This document shows, piece after piece, positions 12,524-21,615 of a DNA stretch of 64,000 nt. Position numbers and translations under genes: made by a program. The notes below the pieces were generated by a model. It did not search any database. It had not been told where the DNA came from and was given only the letters and a program-made list of their open reading frames with translations. The DNA is from Agrobacterium tumefaciens (GTDB lineage: Bacteria > Pseudomonadota > Alphaproteobacteria > Rhizobiales > Rhizobiaceae): assembly GCF_013318015.2 (NCBI RefSeq), contig NZ_CP115842.1:1673001-1737000 (forward strand). The letters are read 5' to 3'. Within the stretch, counting starts at the first letter, position 1; each line of letters starts with the position of its first letter.

Positions 12524-14098
12524 ATGCGTCAAAATCTCGTCGCTGTCGATGTCGGAACGGCGAGCGCCCGCGCCGGGATTTTCGACCCGACCGGCAGGCT
12601 TCTCGCCCGCTCAACCCATCCCATCCTGATGCAAAGGCCGCAGGAAAACCATGCCGAACACGATTCCACCGATATATGGAACGCCGTCTGCCTTGCGGTG
12701 AGAGCAGCGCTTGCCGACGCGGGTGTGTCACCCGACAGCATAGCCGCCATTGGTTTTGATGCTACCTGCTCGCTCGTTATCCGTGATGAGCGTGGGGAAC
12801 CGGTTTCTGTCTCCGTCACGGGCAAAGACCGGTTCGACACCATAGTCTGGCTGGACCATCGGGCAATCGGCGAGGCCGACCGGCTGACGGCATCCGGCCA
12901 CCGCGTGCTGGATTTCGCCGGTAAAAGCGTGTCACCGGAAATGCAGATGCCGAAGCTGATGTGGCTGAAGGCGAATTTGCCGGCAAGCTGGGCGCGCATG
13001 TCTTTCGCCTTCGATCTGGCGGATTTTCTGACATGGAAGGCAACCGGTTCCACCAAGCGTTCAAATTGCACGCAGACGGCGAAGTGGAATTTTCTGGCGC
13101 AGGAAAATCCCGGCTGGCAGGCGGATTATCTCAATCTTGCCGGGCTTGGCGATCTGAAACAGCGGGCAGGCCTGCCTGAAACGACCGTGATGCCGGGCAC
13201 AGCCATCGGCCCGCTTTCGCCCGAGGCTGCCGCCGAACTCGGCCTTGACACCGGCTGTCAGGTGGCGGCGGGCATGATCGATGCTTACGCCGGCACGCTG
13301 GGTGCGCTTGGCGGATGCCTTTCTGATGATGTGGGTAAACATGTGGCGCTGATCGCCGGCACCTCCAGCTGCCTTGTCGCCATGTCCGAGCGGCAGATGC
13401 CAGGCCACAGCCTGTGGGGTCCCTATTGGCAGGCGGTGCTGCCCGGCCACTGGCTGGTGGAGGGCGGGCAATCTGCCACCGGCGCGCTGCTTGATCATAT
13501 CGTGCGCATGCACGCGGCGGGCGGAGAGCCGGATACGGCGCTGCACGCCCGCATCGTTGCGCGGGTTACCGAATTGCGCGCGCTCGAGGGCGCGGCCTTT
13601 GCCGAACGGCTGCATGTACTGCCGGATTTCCACGGCAACCGCTCACCGCTCGCCGATCCGCATGCGGTGGGCGTCATAAGCGGGCTGACGCTCGATACAT
13701 CCTTCGACAGTCTCTGCCGGCTCTACTGGCGCACTGCCGTGGCGATTGCGCTTGGCGCGCGCCATGTGCTCGATGCGATGGAGCGTTTCGGTTATGCCGT
13801 CGAAAGCCTGCACGTTACCGGCGGCCATGTGAAGAACCCGCTGTTGATGGAGCTTTACGCTGATGTGACCGGCAAGCGCATCGTCGTGCCTGCCACAGCC
13901 GACGCCGTTCTTCTCGGCACGGCAATGACGGCGGCAGCCGCCGGCGGTGTGCATGCGGGCCTTGCAGCGGCGGGTGCCGCCATGTATCCGGGCAATACGG
14001 AAATCCCAGGCAATCCGGCGCTCACACCGCTTTACGAGCGGGATTATCGCCGTTTTCTCGCCATGCACCGCCATCGCCAGGAGCTGGAAAGCCTCTGA
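12524..14098 (+). CDS. FGGY-family pentulose kinase (ribulokinase-like)
   Basis: 524-aa sugar kinase of the FGGY family. The N-terminal DVGTASARAGIFD is the phosphate-binding start, and VTGGHVKNPLLMELYADVTGK is the C-terminal ATPase-fold signature. Its length and internal segments (GFDATCSLVI, MIDAYAGTLGALGG, LPDFHGNRSPLADP) resemble the D-ribulose/pentulose kinase subgroup rather than classical XylB, and a true xylB is present near 39 kb. ATG 12524 is preceded by TTG 12521, which could also be used. I infer that it phosphorylates a pentulose made by polyol oxidation, for example xylulose or ribulose from arabitol or ribitol. Confidence 0.88.
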   Translation: MRQNLVAVDVGTASARAGIFDPTGRLLARSTHPILMQRPQENHAEHDSTDIWNAVCLAVRAALADAGVSPDSIAAIGFDATCSLVIRDERGEPVSVSVTGKDRFDTIVWLDHRAIGEADRLTASGHRVLDFAGKSVSPEMQMPKLMWLKANLPASWARMSFAFDLADFLTWKATGSTKRSNCTQTAKWNFLAQENPGWQADYLNLAGLGDLKQRAGLPETTVMPGTAIGPLSPEAAAELGLDTGCQVAAGMIDAYAGTLGALGGCLSDDVGKHVALIAGTSSCLVAMSERQMPGHSLWGPYWQAVLPGHWLVEGGQSATGALLDHIVRMHAAGGEPDTALHARIVARVTELRALEGAAFAERLHVLPDFHGNRSPLADPHAVGVISGLTLDTSFDSLCRLYWRTAVAIALGARHVLDAMERFGYAVESLHVTGGHVKNPLLMELYADVTGKRIVVPATADAVLLGTAMTAAAAGGVHAGLAAAGAAMYPGNTEIPGNPALTPLYERDYRRFLAMHRHRQELESL

Positions 14099-14163
14099 TC
14101 TTTGCCTACAACGGCAGGTAAGGTCGTGGCGGACGGGCGCGATCCGTTTCCTCCCGCCGAGGG

Positions 14164-14994
14164 TCAGATGCCAAGCGAGCGTTTCAGGCCGGTTAGGTTT
14201 TTCATGCGTGCCGTGCGCTGCTCGTCGGCTCCGGCAATCAGGCTGCAGAGGGTGAATTCCATCAGCGCAACGAGCTGCAGCAGGCCTTGTCCGCCGGTCT
14301 GGGTGTGCGGCATGGCAAGACAGATATCGGCGCTTTCCGGTCCCCATTCATAGAACCGGGTGGTGATCAACAGGGTTCTGTAGCCGCTCTTTCGCGCCGT
14401 CGCAGAAAGGCTCTGCAAGGGCGTGATGCTGCCGCCGCAATCCATGAGGATGAGAAGCGCTTCTGCGGGATCGAAGTCCCAAAGGGCGATATAGGCGGCG
14501 CTGTCGCTGCCGAGGAAGTGCACGCGTCTGCGATACTCCAGCAACCGCCCGTGAAAGTGCCTTCCGGTGCCAAGGCCCTCCGGTGACGTTGCCAGAAACA
14601 CATCTGCCGCCGAAGCGATCTCGCTCATGGCGACGCGCCATATCGGCTGGTCCGTCATTTCGAAAGCAGCCTGAATGGCCTGGATCTGTTGGGAAAGGAG
14701 TTGCGAAAACGGATTGGACTTCTGATCGCCGCTTTCAACAATAGCGGGCTGGTCCACGCCCGCGGTCTCTTCGGCGTGGCGCAGATCGATGCGAATATCG
14801 CTGAATTGCCTGTATCCGAGCGAGCGCAGAAAACGGCCAACCGTCATCGGACTGAGACTGAGCTTGGCAGCCAGTGTCTGCGCCGTCTCAAACGGCAATT
14901 CGTCCAGATGCTCGATCAGATATTTGGCGATCTTGCGCTCTGAAGGCGTACCGGCCTTCATGGCACGGGTCAGATTCAACAGTAGCTGTTCCAC
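14164..14994 (-). CDS. MurR/RpiR family transcriptional regulator
   Basis: 276-aa regulator with an N-terminal HTH_6 domain (SERKIAKYLIEHLDELPFET ... LSLSPMTVGRFLRSLGY, about residues 15-60) and a C-terminal SIS-type sugar-phosphate-binding domain (about 105-250). The start is GTG at 14994, five bases after GAGG; TTG at 14997 is also in frame. It is convergent with the polyol operon, whose kinase ends 65 bases away. A role in sugar or polyol catabolism is likely from family and position, but the target is not shown. Confidence 0.88.
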   Translation of the reverse strand: MEQLLLNLTRAMKAGTPSERKIAKYLIEHLDELPFETAQTLAAKLSLSPMTVGRFLRSLGYRQFSDIRIDLRHAEETAGVDQPAIVESGDQKSNPFSQLLSQQIQAIQAAFEMTDQPIWRVAMSEIASAADVFLATSPEGLGTGRHFHGRLLEYRRRVHFLGSDSAAYIALWDFDPAEALLILMDCGGSITPLQSLSATARKSGYRTLLITTRFYEWGPESADICLAMPHTQTGGQGLLQLVALMEFTLCSLIAGADEQRTARMKNLTGLKRSLGI

Positions 14995-15292
14995 CAACGC
15001 CTCATTCTTTTATATTTATGAACGATGATGCATCCGCGCGCCCGGGCGAGCGTGCGAACCGCGACTTGTCGGTGGGGGCGAGCTTTTCCGGCCTTGTCCT
15101 CCACCGGACCGGAATGCGAATTCTAATAGATAGATTATTATATTTTAGAGACGTCTTTTATTCAAGGGAAATTCCATCAGCGGTTTAATTCCTAACAGCG
15201 ACGTCTTCATTCCTGTCTTGCGGAGCGGATGGGCGGCGCCTATCTCTCCTGAACGCCGGTTTAAAACGCGAGAGGCGTCACAGGAGTTCCGA
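14995..15292. promoter_or_regulatory. Divergent intergenic region, RpiR regulator / EI24 protein
   Basis: About 300 bases with an AT-rich core near 15121-15150 (runs of T/A including TAGATAGATTATTATATTTT). This could hold promoter elements for either gene. I see no gene, and no palindrome longer than a few bases. Confidence 0.3.
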
Positions 15293-16030
15293 ATGATTTT
15301 TAATGCGGCGAGGCTTGCCTTCAGCAATCTTTTTGCCACCGAGACCCGGTCGGTGTTCTGGAAGGTTTTGGGGCAGACGCTTCTGGTGCTGGCAGCGCTG
15401 TGGTTCGCCATCCGCTCTGTCTTCATCTATTTCGCCTTGCCGTGGGTGGATACGCTGATCCCCAGCGTGCCTGACTGGGCGGGATGGCTGACTTTCGTTT
15501 TCGCCATCTTCGCCGGGATCGGGCTGGCCTTGGCGTTGGCCTTGCTGATCTCGCCGGTCACTGCCGTTATTGCCGGATTGTTTCTCGACGATGTCGCCGA
15601 AGTCGTGGAGAAAAAGACCTATCCCGATGATCCGCCGGGCAAGGCGATGCCCATCGGTGAGGCCGTGGTGTCATCGATCAAGTTCTTTGGCGTCGTCATT
15701 GCCGGCAACCTGATTGCGCTTTTGTTGCTGCTGGTGCCGGGCGTCAACCTCATCGCCTTTTTTCTGGTGAACGGTTATCTGCTGGGCCGGGAGTTCTTCG
15801 AATTTGCGGCCATGCGTTTCCGCTCGCCCGCTGACGCGCGGCTGTTCCGGCTGAAACACCGCACAACCGTGTTCATGGCCGGGCTGGTGATTGCAGCGTT
15901 CCTTGCAATCCCCTTCCTCAACCTTCTGACGCCGCTTTTTGCGGCTTCGATGATGGTGCATCTGCACAAGGCCGTCAGCCGGCGCGATCCGTCATTCGCC
16001 GCTGGCCGCACCGAACAATTGCGCGGGTAG
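15293..16030 (+). CDS. EI24/CysZ-like integral membrane protein
   Basis: 245-aa inner-membrane protein of the EI24 domain family (related to the CysZ sulfate channel). It has hydrophobic segments at about residues 20-45, 60-95, 125-160 and 195-220, with charged loops between, including DDVAEVVEKKTYPDDPPGKA. The ATG at 15293 follows CAGGAG. Its last 39 bases overlap the 3' end of nth on the other strand. No sulfur-assimilation neighbours are present, so sulfate transport is only a possibility. Confidence 0.8.
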   Translation: MIFNAARLAFSNLFATETRSVFWKVLGQTLLVLAALWFAIRSVFIYFALPWVDTLIPSVPDWAGWLTFVFAIFAGIGLALALALLISPVTAVIAGLFLDDVAEVVEKKTYPDDPPGKAMPIGEAVVSSIKFFGVVIAGNLIALLLLLVPGVNLIAFFLVNGYLLGREFFEFAAMRFRSPADARLFRLKHRTTVFMAGLVIAAFLAIPFLNLLTPLFAASMMVHLHKAVSRRDPSFAAGRTEQLRG

Positions 16031-16774
16031 TTCCACCAGCGGAGCTGGAATATCGAAGGTCTTTTCCGGTGACTTGCAAATATCGGCAATCACGCAGCGC
16101 TCGCATTCCGGTTTGCGCGCCTTGCAGCAATAACGCCCGTGCAGGATCAGCCAGTGATGGGCATGGAACAGATATTCTTCGGGAATGATGCGGACGAGCC
16201 GGTCTTCCACTTCATCCGGGGTTTTCCCCGGCGCAAGACAGAGCCGGTTGGCAATACGAAAAACATGGGTGTCCACGGCGAGTGTGGGCACACCGAAGGC
16301 CATCGACATCACCACATTGGCCGTCTTGCGGCCGACGCCGGGCAGGGTCACCAGCTCCTCGCGCGTCCTCGGCACCTCACCGCCGAAATTGTCGATCAGC
16401 ATCTGTGACAAAGCGATAACGTTCTTGGCCTTGTTGCGGTAAAGCCCGATGGTCTTGATATGGCCGATCAGCTCCTCCTCGCCAAGTGCCAGCATTTTTT
16501 CCGGCGTATCGGCCACCTTGAACAGCGTCCGCGTCGCCCGGTTTACGCCCACATCGGTCGCCTGCGCCGAAAGCGCCACGGCCACCAGCAGGGTAAAGGG
16601 GTTGGTATGTTCCAGCTCGCCTTTCGGCTCCGGCCGCTGAATGGAGAAACGGCGGAAGATCTCGTTCAACTCGTTCTTCGAATAGATCGTCTTCACACGC
16701 GCCGGTCTGCGGGCGGATGTCGCATTTGACTTTTTCAATGTTTGGGTGCTGGATCGTTTTTTGGCGACTGTCAT
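15992..16774 (-). CDS. nth: Endonuclease III (DNA glycosylase/AP lyase)
   Basis: 260-aa base-excision-repair enzyme that removes oxidised pyrimidines and nicks at the abasic site. It shows the helix-hairpin-helix LPGVGRKTANVV with its catalytic Lys, the catalytic Asp in AVDTHVFRIANR, and a C-terminal 4Fe-4S loop with spacing C-x6-C-x2-C-x5-C (CCKARKPECERCVIADIC). A basic N-terminal extension of about 30 residues precedes the core. The tail overlaps the convergent EI24 gene. Confidence 0.96.
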   Translation of the reverse strand: MTVAKKRSSTQTLKKSNATSARRPARVKTIYSKNELNEIFRRFSIQRPEPKGELEHTNPFTLLVAVALSAQATDVGVNRATRTLFKVADTPEKMLALGEEELIGHIKTIGLYRNKAKNVIALSQMLIDNFGGEVPRTREELVTLPGVGRKTANVVMSMAFGVPTLAVDTHVFRIANRLCLAPGKTPDEVEDRLVRIIPEEYLFHAHHWLILHGRYCCKARKPECERCVIADICKSPEKTFDIPAPLVELPAQLFGAASGE

Positions 16775-16811
16775 GACCTATCTATAGCCAGCCCGCCCTG
16801 AGGAAATCAAC

Positions 16812-17291
16812 GTGGATACGCTCAACGATCAGCCGATTTTTGCGGCGGAACTCGTTCCGCACCGTTCGCTCGGAAGAAGGGGTTTCCGGCTGCTTCTCGC
16901 CTTGTCCGGGCTTGCCTGCTTCCTCCATGGCGGCTTTTTCCTCACCACTGGCGCATGGCCCGTCGGCCTGTTCCTCGGGCTGGATTTTCTGCTGCTTTAT
17001 GTCGCCTTTCGCGCCAATTACCGGGCAGCGAAGGCGCGGGAAGAGGTGAGCGTCTCGCGCACCAGCCTGTCTATCCGCAAATTCTCCCCGACTGGCCGCG
17101 TCGTCGAGCATCGTTTCAACCCCTTCTGGGCCCGCTTCAGGGTTCAGCGGCACGAGGAAATCGGCATCGTCTCCATGCATGTAACGGGTGAAGGCAAGGC
17201 AACGGATATCGGCTCGTTTCTCAATCCGGATGACCGGGAAAGCTTCGCCAAGGCTTTCGGCGGTGCGTTGGCGACGGTGCGGCGGATGTGA
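16812..17291 (+). CDS. DUF2244 domain membrane protein
   Basis: 159-aa protein with two closely spaced hydrophobic helices (about 25-45 and 50-68, RRGFRLLLALSGLACFLHGG and GLFLGLDFLLLYVAFRAN) followed by a soluble domain. This is the DUF2244 arrangement common in alphaproteobacteria; function unknown. It uses GTG at 16812, seven bases after AGGAAA, and is divergent from nth with a 37-base gap, a frequent neighbour pairing in rhizobia as I remember it. Confidence 0.8.
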   Translation: MDTLNDQPIFAAELVPHRSLGRRGFRLLLALSGLACFLHGGFFLTTGAWPVGLFLGLDFLLLYVAFRANYRAAKAREEVSVSRTSLSIRKFSPTGRVVEHRFNPFWARFRVQRHEEIGIVSMHVTGEGKATDIGSFLNPDDRESFAKAFGGALATVRRM

Positions 17292-17422
17292 GCGGATAAT
17301 TCCGCTTAAAACCCGTCAATCGGCTCGAGGCCGGTATCTCGGCAGAAACTGAGTACGGCGCAAGAAACGGGTGGAGACCGACGCGCTTTGATGGTTTTCT
17401 GTGAGGCGTTAGGAGACATGCG

Positions 17423-18295
17423 ATGAACGCCAATATCATGCTGAATGAAGACATCACCCCCATCGGTTCGGATTACGATACTGTGCGCGGGGTTATCGAG
17501 CTTTTGACGCTGGATTATCGCGACCAGCCCTCCCTTGAAGCCATCGCCGCAAGGCTCGGCCAGTCGCCGACGCAATTGCAGAAGACCTTCACCCGCTGGG
17601 CCGGTCTTTCCCCCAAGGCGTTTTTGCAGGCCGTAACGCTCGATCATGCCAAAAGGCTGTTGCGCGAAGAGGATCTGCCGCTGCTGGAAACCTCGATCGA
17701 GGTCGGCATGTCTGGGCCCGGCCGCCTGCACGATCTGTTCGTCACCCACGAGGCCATGTCTCCAGGCGAATGGAAGGCCAAGGGCGGTGGGTTGACGATC
17801 CGGTACGGTTTCCATGTTTCACCCTTCGGTCTTGCATTGGTCATGGTGACCGATCGCGGTCTTGCCGGCTGCGCTTTCGCCGATCCCGGCGAGGAAAGAG
17901 CCTGTTTCGAGGACATGGCAGGTCGCTGGCCGAATGCGGATTATGTCGAGGATCGTGAAGCCACCGCGCCCTATGCCGCACGTATTTTCGAACCGACGCT
18001 GTGGTCGGCGGACCGGCCATTGCGGGTCGTGCTGCTCGGCACGGATTTTCAGGTGCGGGTATGGGAAAGCCTTCTGAAAATTCCCATGGGCCGCGCCGTT
18101 ACCTATTCGCACATCGCCTGCGATATCGGCCAGCCAACTGCCTCTCGTGCGGTCGGTGCAGCCGTTGGCGCGAACCCGGTCTCCTTCGTCGTTCCTTGCC
18201 ATCGCGCTGTGGGAAAAAGCGGGGCGCTCACGGGTTATCACTGGGGCCTTACCCGCAAACGGGCGATGTTAGGATGGGAAACGGGGAAGGTGTGA
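17423..18295 (+). CDS. Ada-like AraC domain / methylated-DNA-protein-cysteine methyltransferase
   Basis: 290-aa protein joining an AraC-type HTH region (about 20-115, LEAIAARLGQSPTQLQKTFTRWAGLSPKAFLQ) to a C-terminal O6-alkylguanine-DNA methyltransferase domain (about 120-285). The acceptor cysteine is C259 in the VPCHRAVG motif. It lacks the N-terminal zinc/phosphotriester domain of E. coli Ada. It would therefore repair O6-methylguanine but probably cannot sense methylphosphotriesters in the classical way. The ATG at 17423 follows AGGAG. Confidence 0.92.
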   Translation: MNANIMLNEDITPIGSDYDTVRGVIELLTLDYRDQPSLEAIAARLGQSPTQLQKTFTRWAGLSPKAFLQAVTLDHAKRLLREEDLPLLETSIEVGMSGPGRLHDLFVTHEAMSPGEWKAKGGGLTIRYGFHVSPFGLALVMVTDRGLAGCAFADPGEERACFEDMAGRWPNADYVEDREATAPYAARIFEPTLWSADRPLRVVLLGTDFQVRVWESLLKIPMGRAVTYSHIACDIGQPTASRAVGAAVGANPVSFVVPCHRAVGKSGALTGYHWGLTRKRAMLGWETGKV

Positions 18296-18305
18296 GGCAG
18301 CTCTC

Positions 18306-18336
18306 CCTCATCCCTGTGACAAGCGCATGAATGAGG
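18306..18336. repeat. Degenerate palindromic element, CCTCAT...ATGAGG type
   Basis: CCTCATCCCTGTGACAAGCGC then ATGAATGAGG matches one end of the CCCTCATTCCTG elements at 29181, 44280 and 61774, but with a damaged right arm. It lies between the convergent Ada-like gene and the second SorC gene. Confidence 0.5.
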
Positions 18337-18361
18337 AACTGCCTGGGTCGCCTGTCGAGGC

Positions 18362-19348
18362 CTAAACCAGTTCCATCAACGCTCTGGCCGCCGCCTCGTC
18401 TGTAATCAGCGTATTGCACCCGATGCGCTTGATGGTGGCGCGGATGGCGATGGCGCGGTGGGCCCCGCCGGAGGCGAGCACGATGTGTTTGGCCTTGCGC
18501 AGCGTGTCTAGATCGATCGCCATGGCGCGCTCGTTGATCGGGTGATCGACGGAGCGGCCTTCCGCGTCGATGAAGTTGAACATGGTGTCGCAGACGCAGC
18601 CGGCATCGATGAGTTCCTGAAGCGTTTCCTTCGAAATGAAACCTTCCGAAAGCGAAGTGGAATGCGGGCCGATATCGCCGCAGGATACGATGGCGAGGTC
18701 GAGCGTTTCGGCCAGATCATAAAGCGTGGCAAGTCCGCATTTCTCAATCAGCGCCCGTTTGGTCTCGACGGAGTCCACCAGCAGCGGTGCAAGGAACATG
18801 TAACATTCCGCCCCAAGCGCGCTTGCCAGCCGCCAGGTGTAATCAAGCGGGTTTGTCTGGTGCACGGCGACGATACCGCCGAGCAGCGAGACGACCTTGC
18901 AGTTTTCCCGGCGCGGCGGGCGAAAGCTGGATAGCGAGGCGGTCATGGTGCGGCCCCAGCCGACGCCGATGGTGGCGTCGTTCGGCACCGCTTCGGAAAG
19001 GAATTGCCCGAGCGCCAGGCCAACGGCCTTGGCTGTGCCTTCGGCATTCGCCTTGCCGGGAGATGGGCCGGGGGAGGGAATGATCACCGCCTCATCCAGC
19101 CCATAAGCTGCCTCCAGCCTGCCGGCCAGTTCGACGAAATCCTCGATGCCCTCGTTGATCCAGATCTGTACTTCGGAGCGTTTCATCGCCTCGTCCAGAA
19201 GGCGTATGACGGTGGAGCGGCTGATGCCGAGCTTCTCGGCGACATCTTTCTGCGTCAAACCCTGATTATAGTAGAGCCATGCGGCACGCAGCCTCAGCGA
19301 AGCCGCTTCCGAATAGGCCGTATGGGTTTCTCTTCTCAGTTTCGCCAC
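18362..19348 (-). CDS. SorC-family sugar-binding transcriptional regulator (second copy)
   Basis: About 328-aa SorC-type regulator. The HTH (GLTQKDVAEKLGISRSTVIRLLDEA) is near residue 35, and the sugar-binding core contains GVGWGRTMTASL, VSLLGGIVAV and CGDIGPHSTSLSEGF. The start is uncertain. An ATG at 19390 exists, but a good promoter (TTGACA-16-GATACT, minus strand) overlaps that region, so I prefer GTG at 19348 with AAAGAGAG upstream. It is divergent from transaldolase and so a plausible regulator of it. It is clearly a paralogue type of the regulator at 4858, not a duplicate. Confidence 0.88.
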   Translation of the reverse strand: MAKLRRETHTAYSEAASLRLRAAWLYYNQGLTQKDVAEKLGISRSTVIRLLDEAMKRSEVQIWINEGIEDFVELAGRLEAAYGLDEAVIIPSPGPSPGKANAEGTAKAVGLALGQFLSEAVPNDATIGVGWGRTMTASLSSFRPPRRENCKVVSLLGGIVAVHQTNPLDYTWRLASALGAECYMFLAPLLVDSVETKRALIEKCGLATLYDLAETLDLAIVSCGDIGPHSTSLSEGFISKETLQELIDAGCVCDTMFNFIDAEGRSVDHPINERAMAIDLDTLRKAKHIVLASGGAHRAIAIRATIKRIGCNTLITDEAAARALMELV

Positions 19349-19376
19349 GGTTTTTGTCACTCTCTTTATGGGGCGG

Positions 19377-19452
19377 AGTATCGCAGGCATGAAACTTATG
19401 TCAATTGCGATGCGCAAATGTCTTGACTTTCGACCTTGCCGCTTGCGATAGT
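19377..19452. promoter_or_regulatory. Back-to-back promoters with central palindrome, SorC regulator / tal
   Basis: Minus strand: TTGACA (19399-19404), 16 bases, GATACT (19377-19382). Plus strand: TTGACT (19423-19428), 18 bases, GATAGT (19447-19452). Between the two -35 boxes sits TTGCG-ATG-CGCAA (19405-19417), well placed to be a shared operator. Confidence 0.55.
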
Positions 19453-19554
19453 CGGAGCCGGACAAAACCGTGATTTCGGCCTTGGGCGCACCATGGTGCG
19501 GGAACGAAAAGACGGCTGTGCAAGTTTACAAGAGATCATGAAGGATCATTCGCC

Positions 19555-20520
19555 ATGACGTCCAAACTCGAACAACTTCGCGCTATCACCACGGTCGTTG
19601 CCGATACCGGCGACATCGAGGCGGTTGCGCGCCTGAAGCCGGTGGATTGCACCACCAACCCCACCATCGTTCTGAAGGCGCTCGGCACCCCCGCTTTCGC
19701 GGATGCGGTGAAGGAAGCCGTTGCCTGGGGCAAGAAACAGGGCGGCCAGTCTGACGCTGTCGTTGCGGCCGTTGCCGACCGTCTTGCCATTTCCGTCGGT
19801 GCGGCCCTTGCAGGTCTGGTTCCCGGCCGCGTATCGACGGAAGTCGATGCCGACCTGTCCTTCGACACACAGGCCTCCATTACCAAGGCACGCCACATCA
19901 TCGCCTCCTACAAGGAGCGCGGTATCGAGCGTGAACGCATCCTCATCAAGCTGGCTTCCACATGGGAAGGCATCAAGGCTGCGGAAGTCCTGCAGTCCGA
20001 GGGCATCGACTGCAACCTGACTCTGCTGTTCTCGCAGGCACAGGCCATCGCCTGCGCGGAAGCCAAAGCTTTCCTCATCTCGCCCTTCGTCGGCCGCATC
20101 CTCGACTGGTACAAGAAGTCGACCGGCGAGACCTACACTGCCGAGACCGATCCGGGCGTCGTTTCGGTGCGCAGCATCTACAATTATTACAAGGCCAATG
20201 GCATCGGCACCGTCGTCATGGGCGCATCGTTCCGTAATGTCGGCGAGATCGAAGCGCTTGCCGGTTGCGACCGCCTGACGATCAGCCCGGCGCTGCTGGA
20301 AGAGCTGGACAAGGACACCGGCACGCTTGAGCGCAAGCTTTCGCCCGACAATGTGAAGGCCGAGCCGCTGCAGTCGCTTGATGAAAAGGCGTTCCGCTGG
20401 GCAATGAACGAAGACGCGATGGCAACCGAGAAGCTCTCGGAAGGCATCCGCCTGTTCGCCAAGGATCTGGTAACGCTGCGCGAAATGGTCCGCAAGGAAC
20501 TGACGCTGGCTGCCGCCTGA
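19555..20520 (+). CDS. tal: Transaldolase
   Basis: 321-aa transaldolase of the TalB type. It transfers a dihydroxyacetone unit between sedoheptulose-7-P and glyceraldehyde-3-P in the non-oxidative pentose phosphate pathway. The Schiff-base lysine is K132 in [11 protein letters not shown], the same number as in E. coli TalB. The N-terminal [10 protein letters not shown] and [12 protein letters not shown] match the family. It joins the pentulose and xylose enzymes in this window metabolically. It is followed by two hairpins, the second a good terminator. Confidence 0.96.
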   Translation: MTSKLEQLRAITTVVADTGDIEAVARLKPVDCTTNPTIVLKALGTPAFADAVKEAVAWGKKQGGQSDAVVAAVADRLAISVGAALAGLVPGRVSTEVDADLSFDTQASITKARHIIASYKERGIERERILIKLASTWEGIKAAEVLQSEGIDCNLTLLFSQAQAIACAEAKAFLISPFVGRILDWYKKSTGETYTAETDPGVVSVRSIYNYYKANGIGTVVMGASFRNVGEIEALAGCDRLTISPALLEELDKDTGTLERKLSPDNVKAEPLQSLDEKAFRWAMNEDAMATEKLSEGIRLFAKDLVTLREMVRKELTLAAA

Positions 20521-20526
20521 TAACAA

Positions 20527-20552
20527 AAAGGGGAACCATCCCGGTCCCCTTT
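20527..20552 (+). terminator. Hairpin after tal
   Basis: AAAGGGG (20527-20533) and CCCCTTT (20546-20552) pair, with an inner CC/GG and a bulged A. It is 6 bases past the tal stop and may be the first of two terminators. Confidence 0.5.
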
Positions 20553-20584
20553 GCGTTTAAGATACAGAAATCTCCAGTCACTTT

Positions 20585-20618
20585 AAACGCGATCGGTCCC
20601 TGCCGGTCGCGTTTTTTT
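20585..20618 (+). terminator. Intrinsic terminator downstream of tal
   Basis: AAACGCGATCGG (20585-20596) pairs with CCGGTCGCGTTT (20603-20614) over 12 bp with one G-T, followed by a run of T to 20618. It separates tal from the convergent IclR gene. Confidence 0.8.
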
Positions 20619-20625
20619 GTGCGTC

Positions 20626-21399
20626 TCAGATGGTTCCCTGACCCGTCGCCACTTCGGAAATGCGCCTTGCCGCATCGCGGATCAGTACCTCGCAGGCCTC
20701 GCGCGTCGGGGCCTTGCCGCCAAGCGGGGTGATATAGGGGCAGGTGATGACGGCAAGTGCGGTACCATCAAGTGTCAGCACGGGGGCGGAGATATTGCGC
20801 ACGCCTGCGGTCTGCATGCTGTCCATAGATTCGAAACCATTCCTGCGAACTTCCGCCAGCCGCTCCTCAAGGTCTGAAGGCTCGGTTTCCCCGCCACCGC
20901 GCACCTGCTCGGTGATCATGATCTTGCGCTGTACCTCGTTCTGGAAGGCCAGCAGCACATGACCGGAGCCGGTCTGGAAGAGGCTCATCTGCGCGCCCAC
21001 CCGCATGGACATCGCCCAATAGGTGGAGGACTCCTGTTGGGCGATGACGACAACACTGCCGCGGTCGTAAACGGCCAGATGACAGGCCTGCTCGGCGCTT
21101 GCGGAAAAATCGCGCATCACCGGGGCTGCAAAAGAGACCAGCCGGCGCACCGGCGCGTGAAAATGTGCGAGCCCGAACATTTTCAGCGTCAGCGAAAACC
21201 GGTCACCCTCCAGCCGCTGTACGTAACCACGGCGCACCAGGCGGTCCAGCATGCGGTAAAGCTCGTTCGGGGTTTTGCCTATGGCCTTGGCAATCTCGAT
21301 CTGCGTCAGCCCGCCATCCGTGCGGGCGAGAAGCTCCAGAATGTCCAGACCCTTGTCGAGGGCGGGGGCACGATATCTTTCGCTGTCGTCTTCGGTCAT
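20626..21399 (-). CDS. IclR-family transcriptional regulator
   Basis: 257-aa regulator with an N-terminal winged helix (LDILELLARTDGGLTQIEIAKAIGKTPNELYRMLDRLVRRGY) and a C-terminal IclR effector domain with the typical GSGHVLLAF segment. I chose the ATG at 21399 (MTEDDSERY) with CGAGGCAAG upstream over a longer frame from 21444. It is divergent from an SDR dehydrogenase gene whose start is about 215 bases away, so it may control that gene; the ligand is not evident. Confidence 0.88.
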   Translation of the reverse strand: MTEDDSERYRAPALDKGLDILELLARTDGGLTQIEIAKAIGKTPNELYRMLDRLVRRGYVQRLEGDRFSLTLKMFGLAHFHAPVRRLVSFAAPVMRDFSASAEQACHLAVYDRGSVVVIAQQESSTYWAMSMRVGAQMSLFQTGSGHVLLAFQNEVQRKIMITEQVRGGGETEPSDLEERLAEVRRNGFESMDSMQTAGVRNISAPVLTLDGTALAVITCPYITPLGGKAPTREACEVLIRDAARRISEVATGQGTI

Positions 21400-21615
21400 C
21401 TTGCCTCGGTGGCGTTTTGCAGGATTGCCTGGCGGGAAATGCACTTTTTAAATACCGTTGCCGCACGCTGCCCTTTTGCGCAAGCCTGCTTGACGTTACA
21501 TGAATACCGCGTTTACATATGAATTGTCGATCCATATTTGAGATCAATGAAATTCACTGGCGAAATTCAGCGGCTCGGCCACAGCGGGCGGGTGCGCCGT
21601 AGCGGGAGGCTATTC

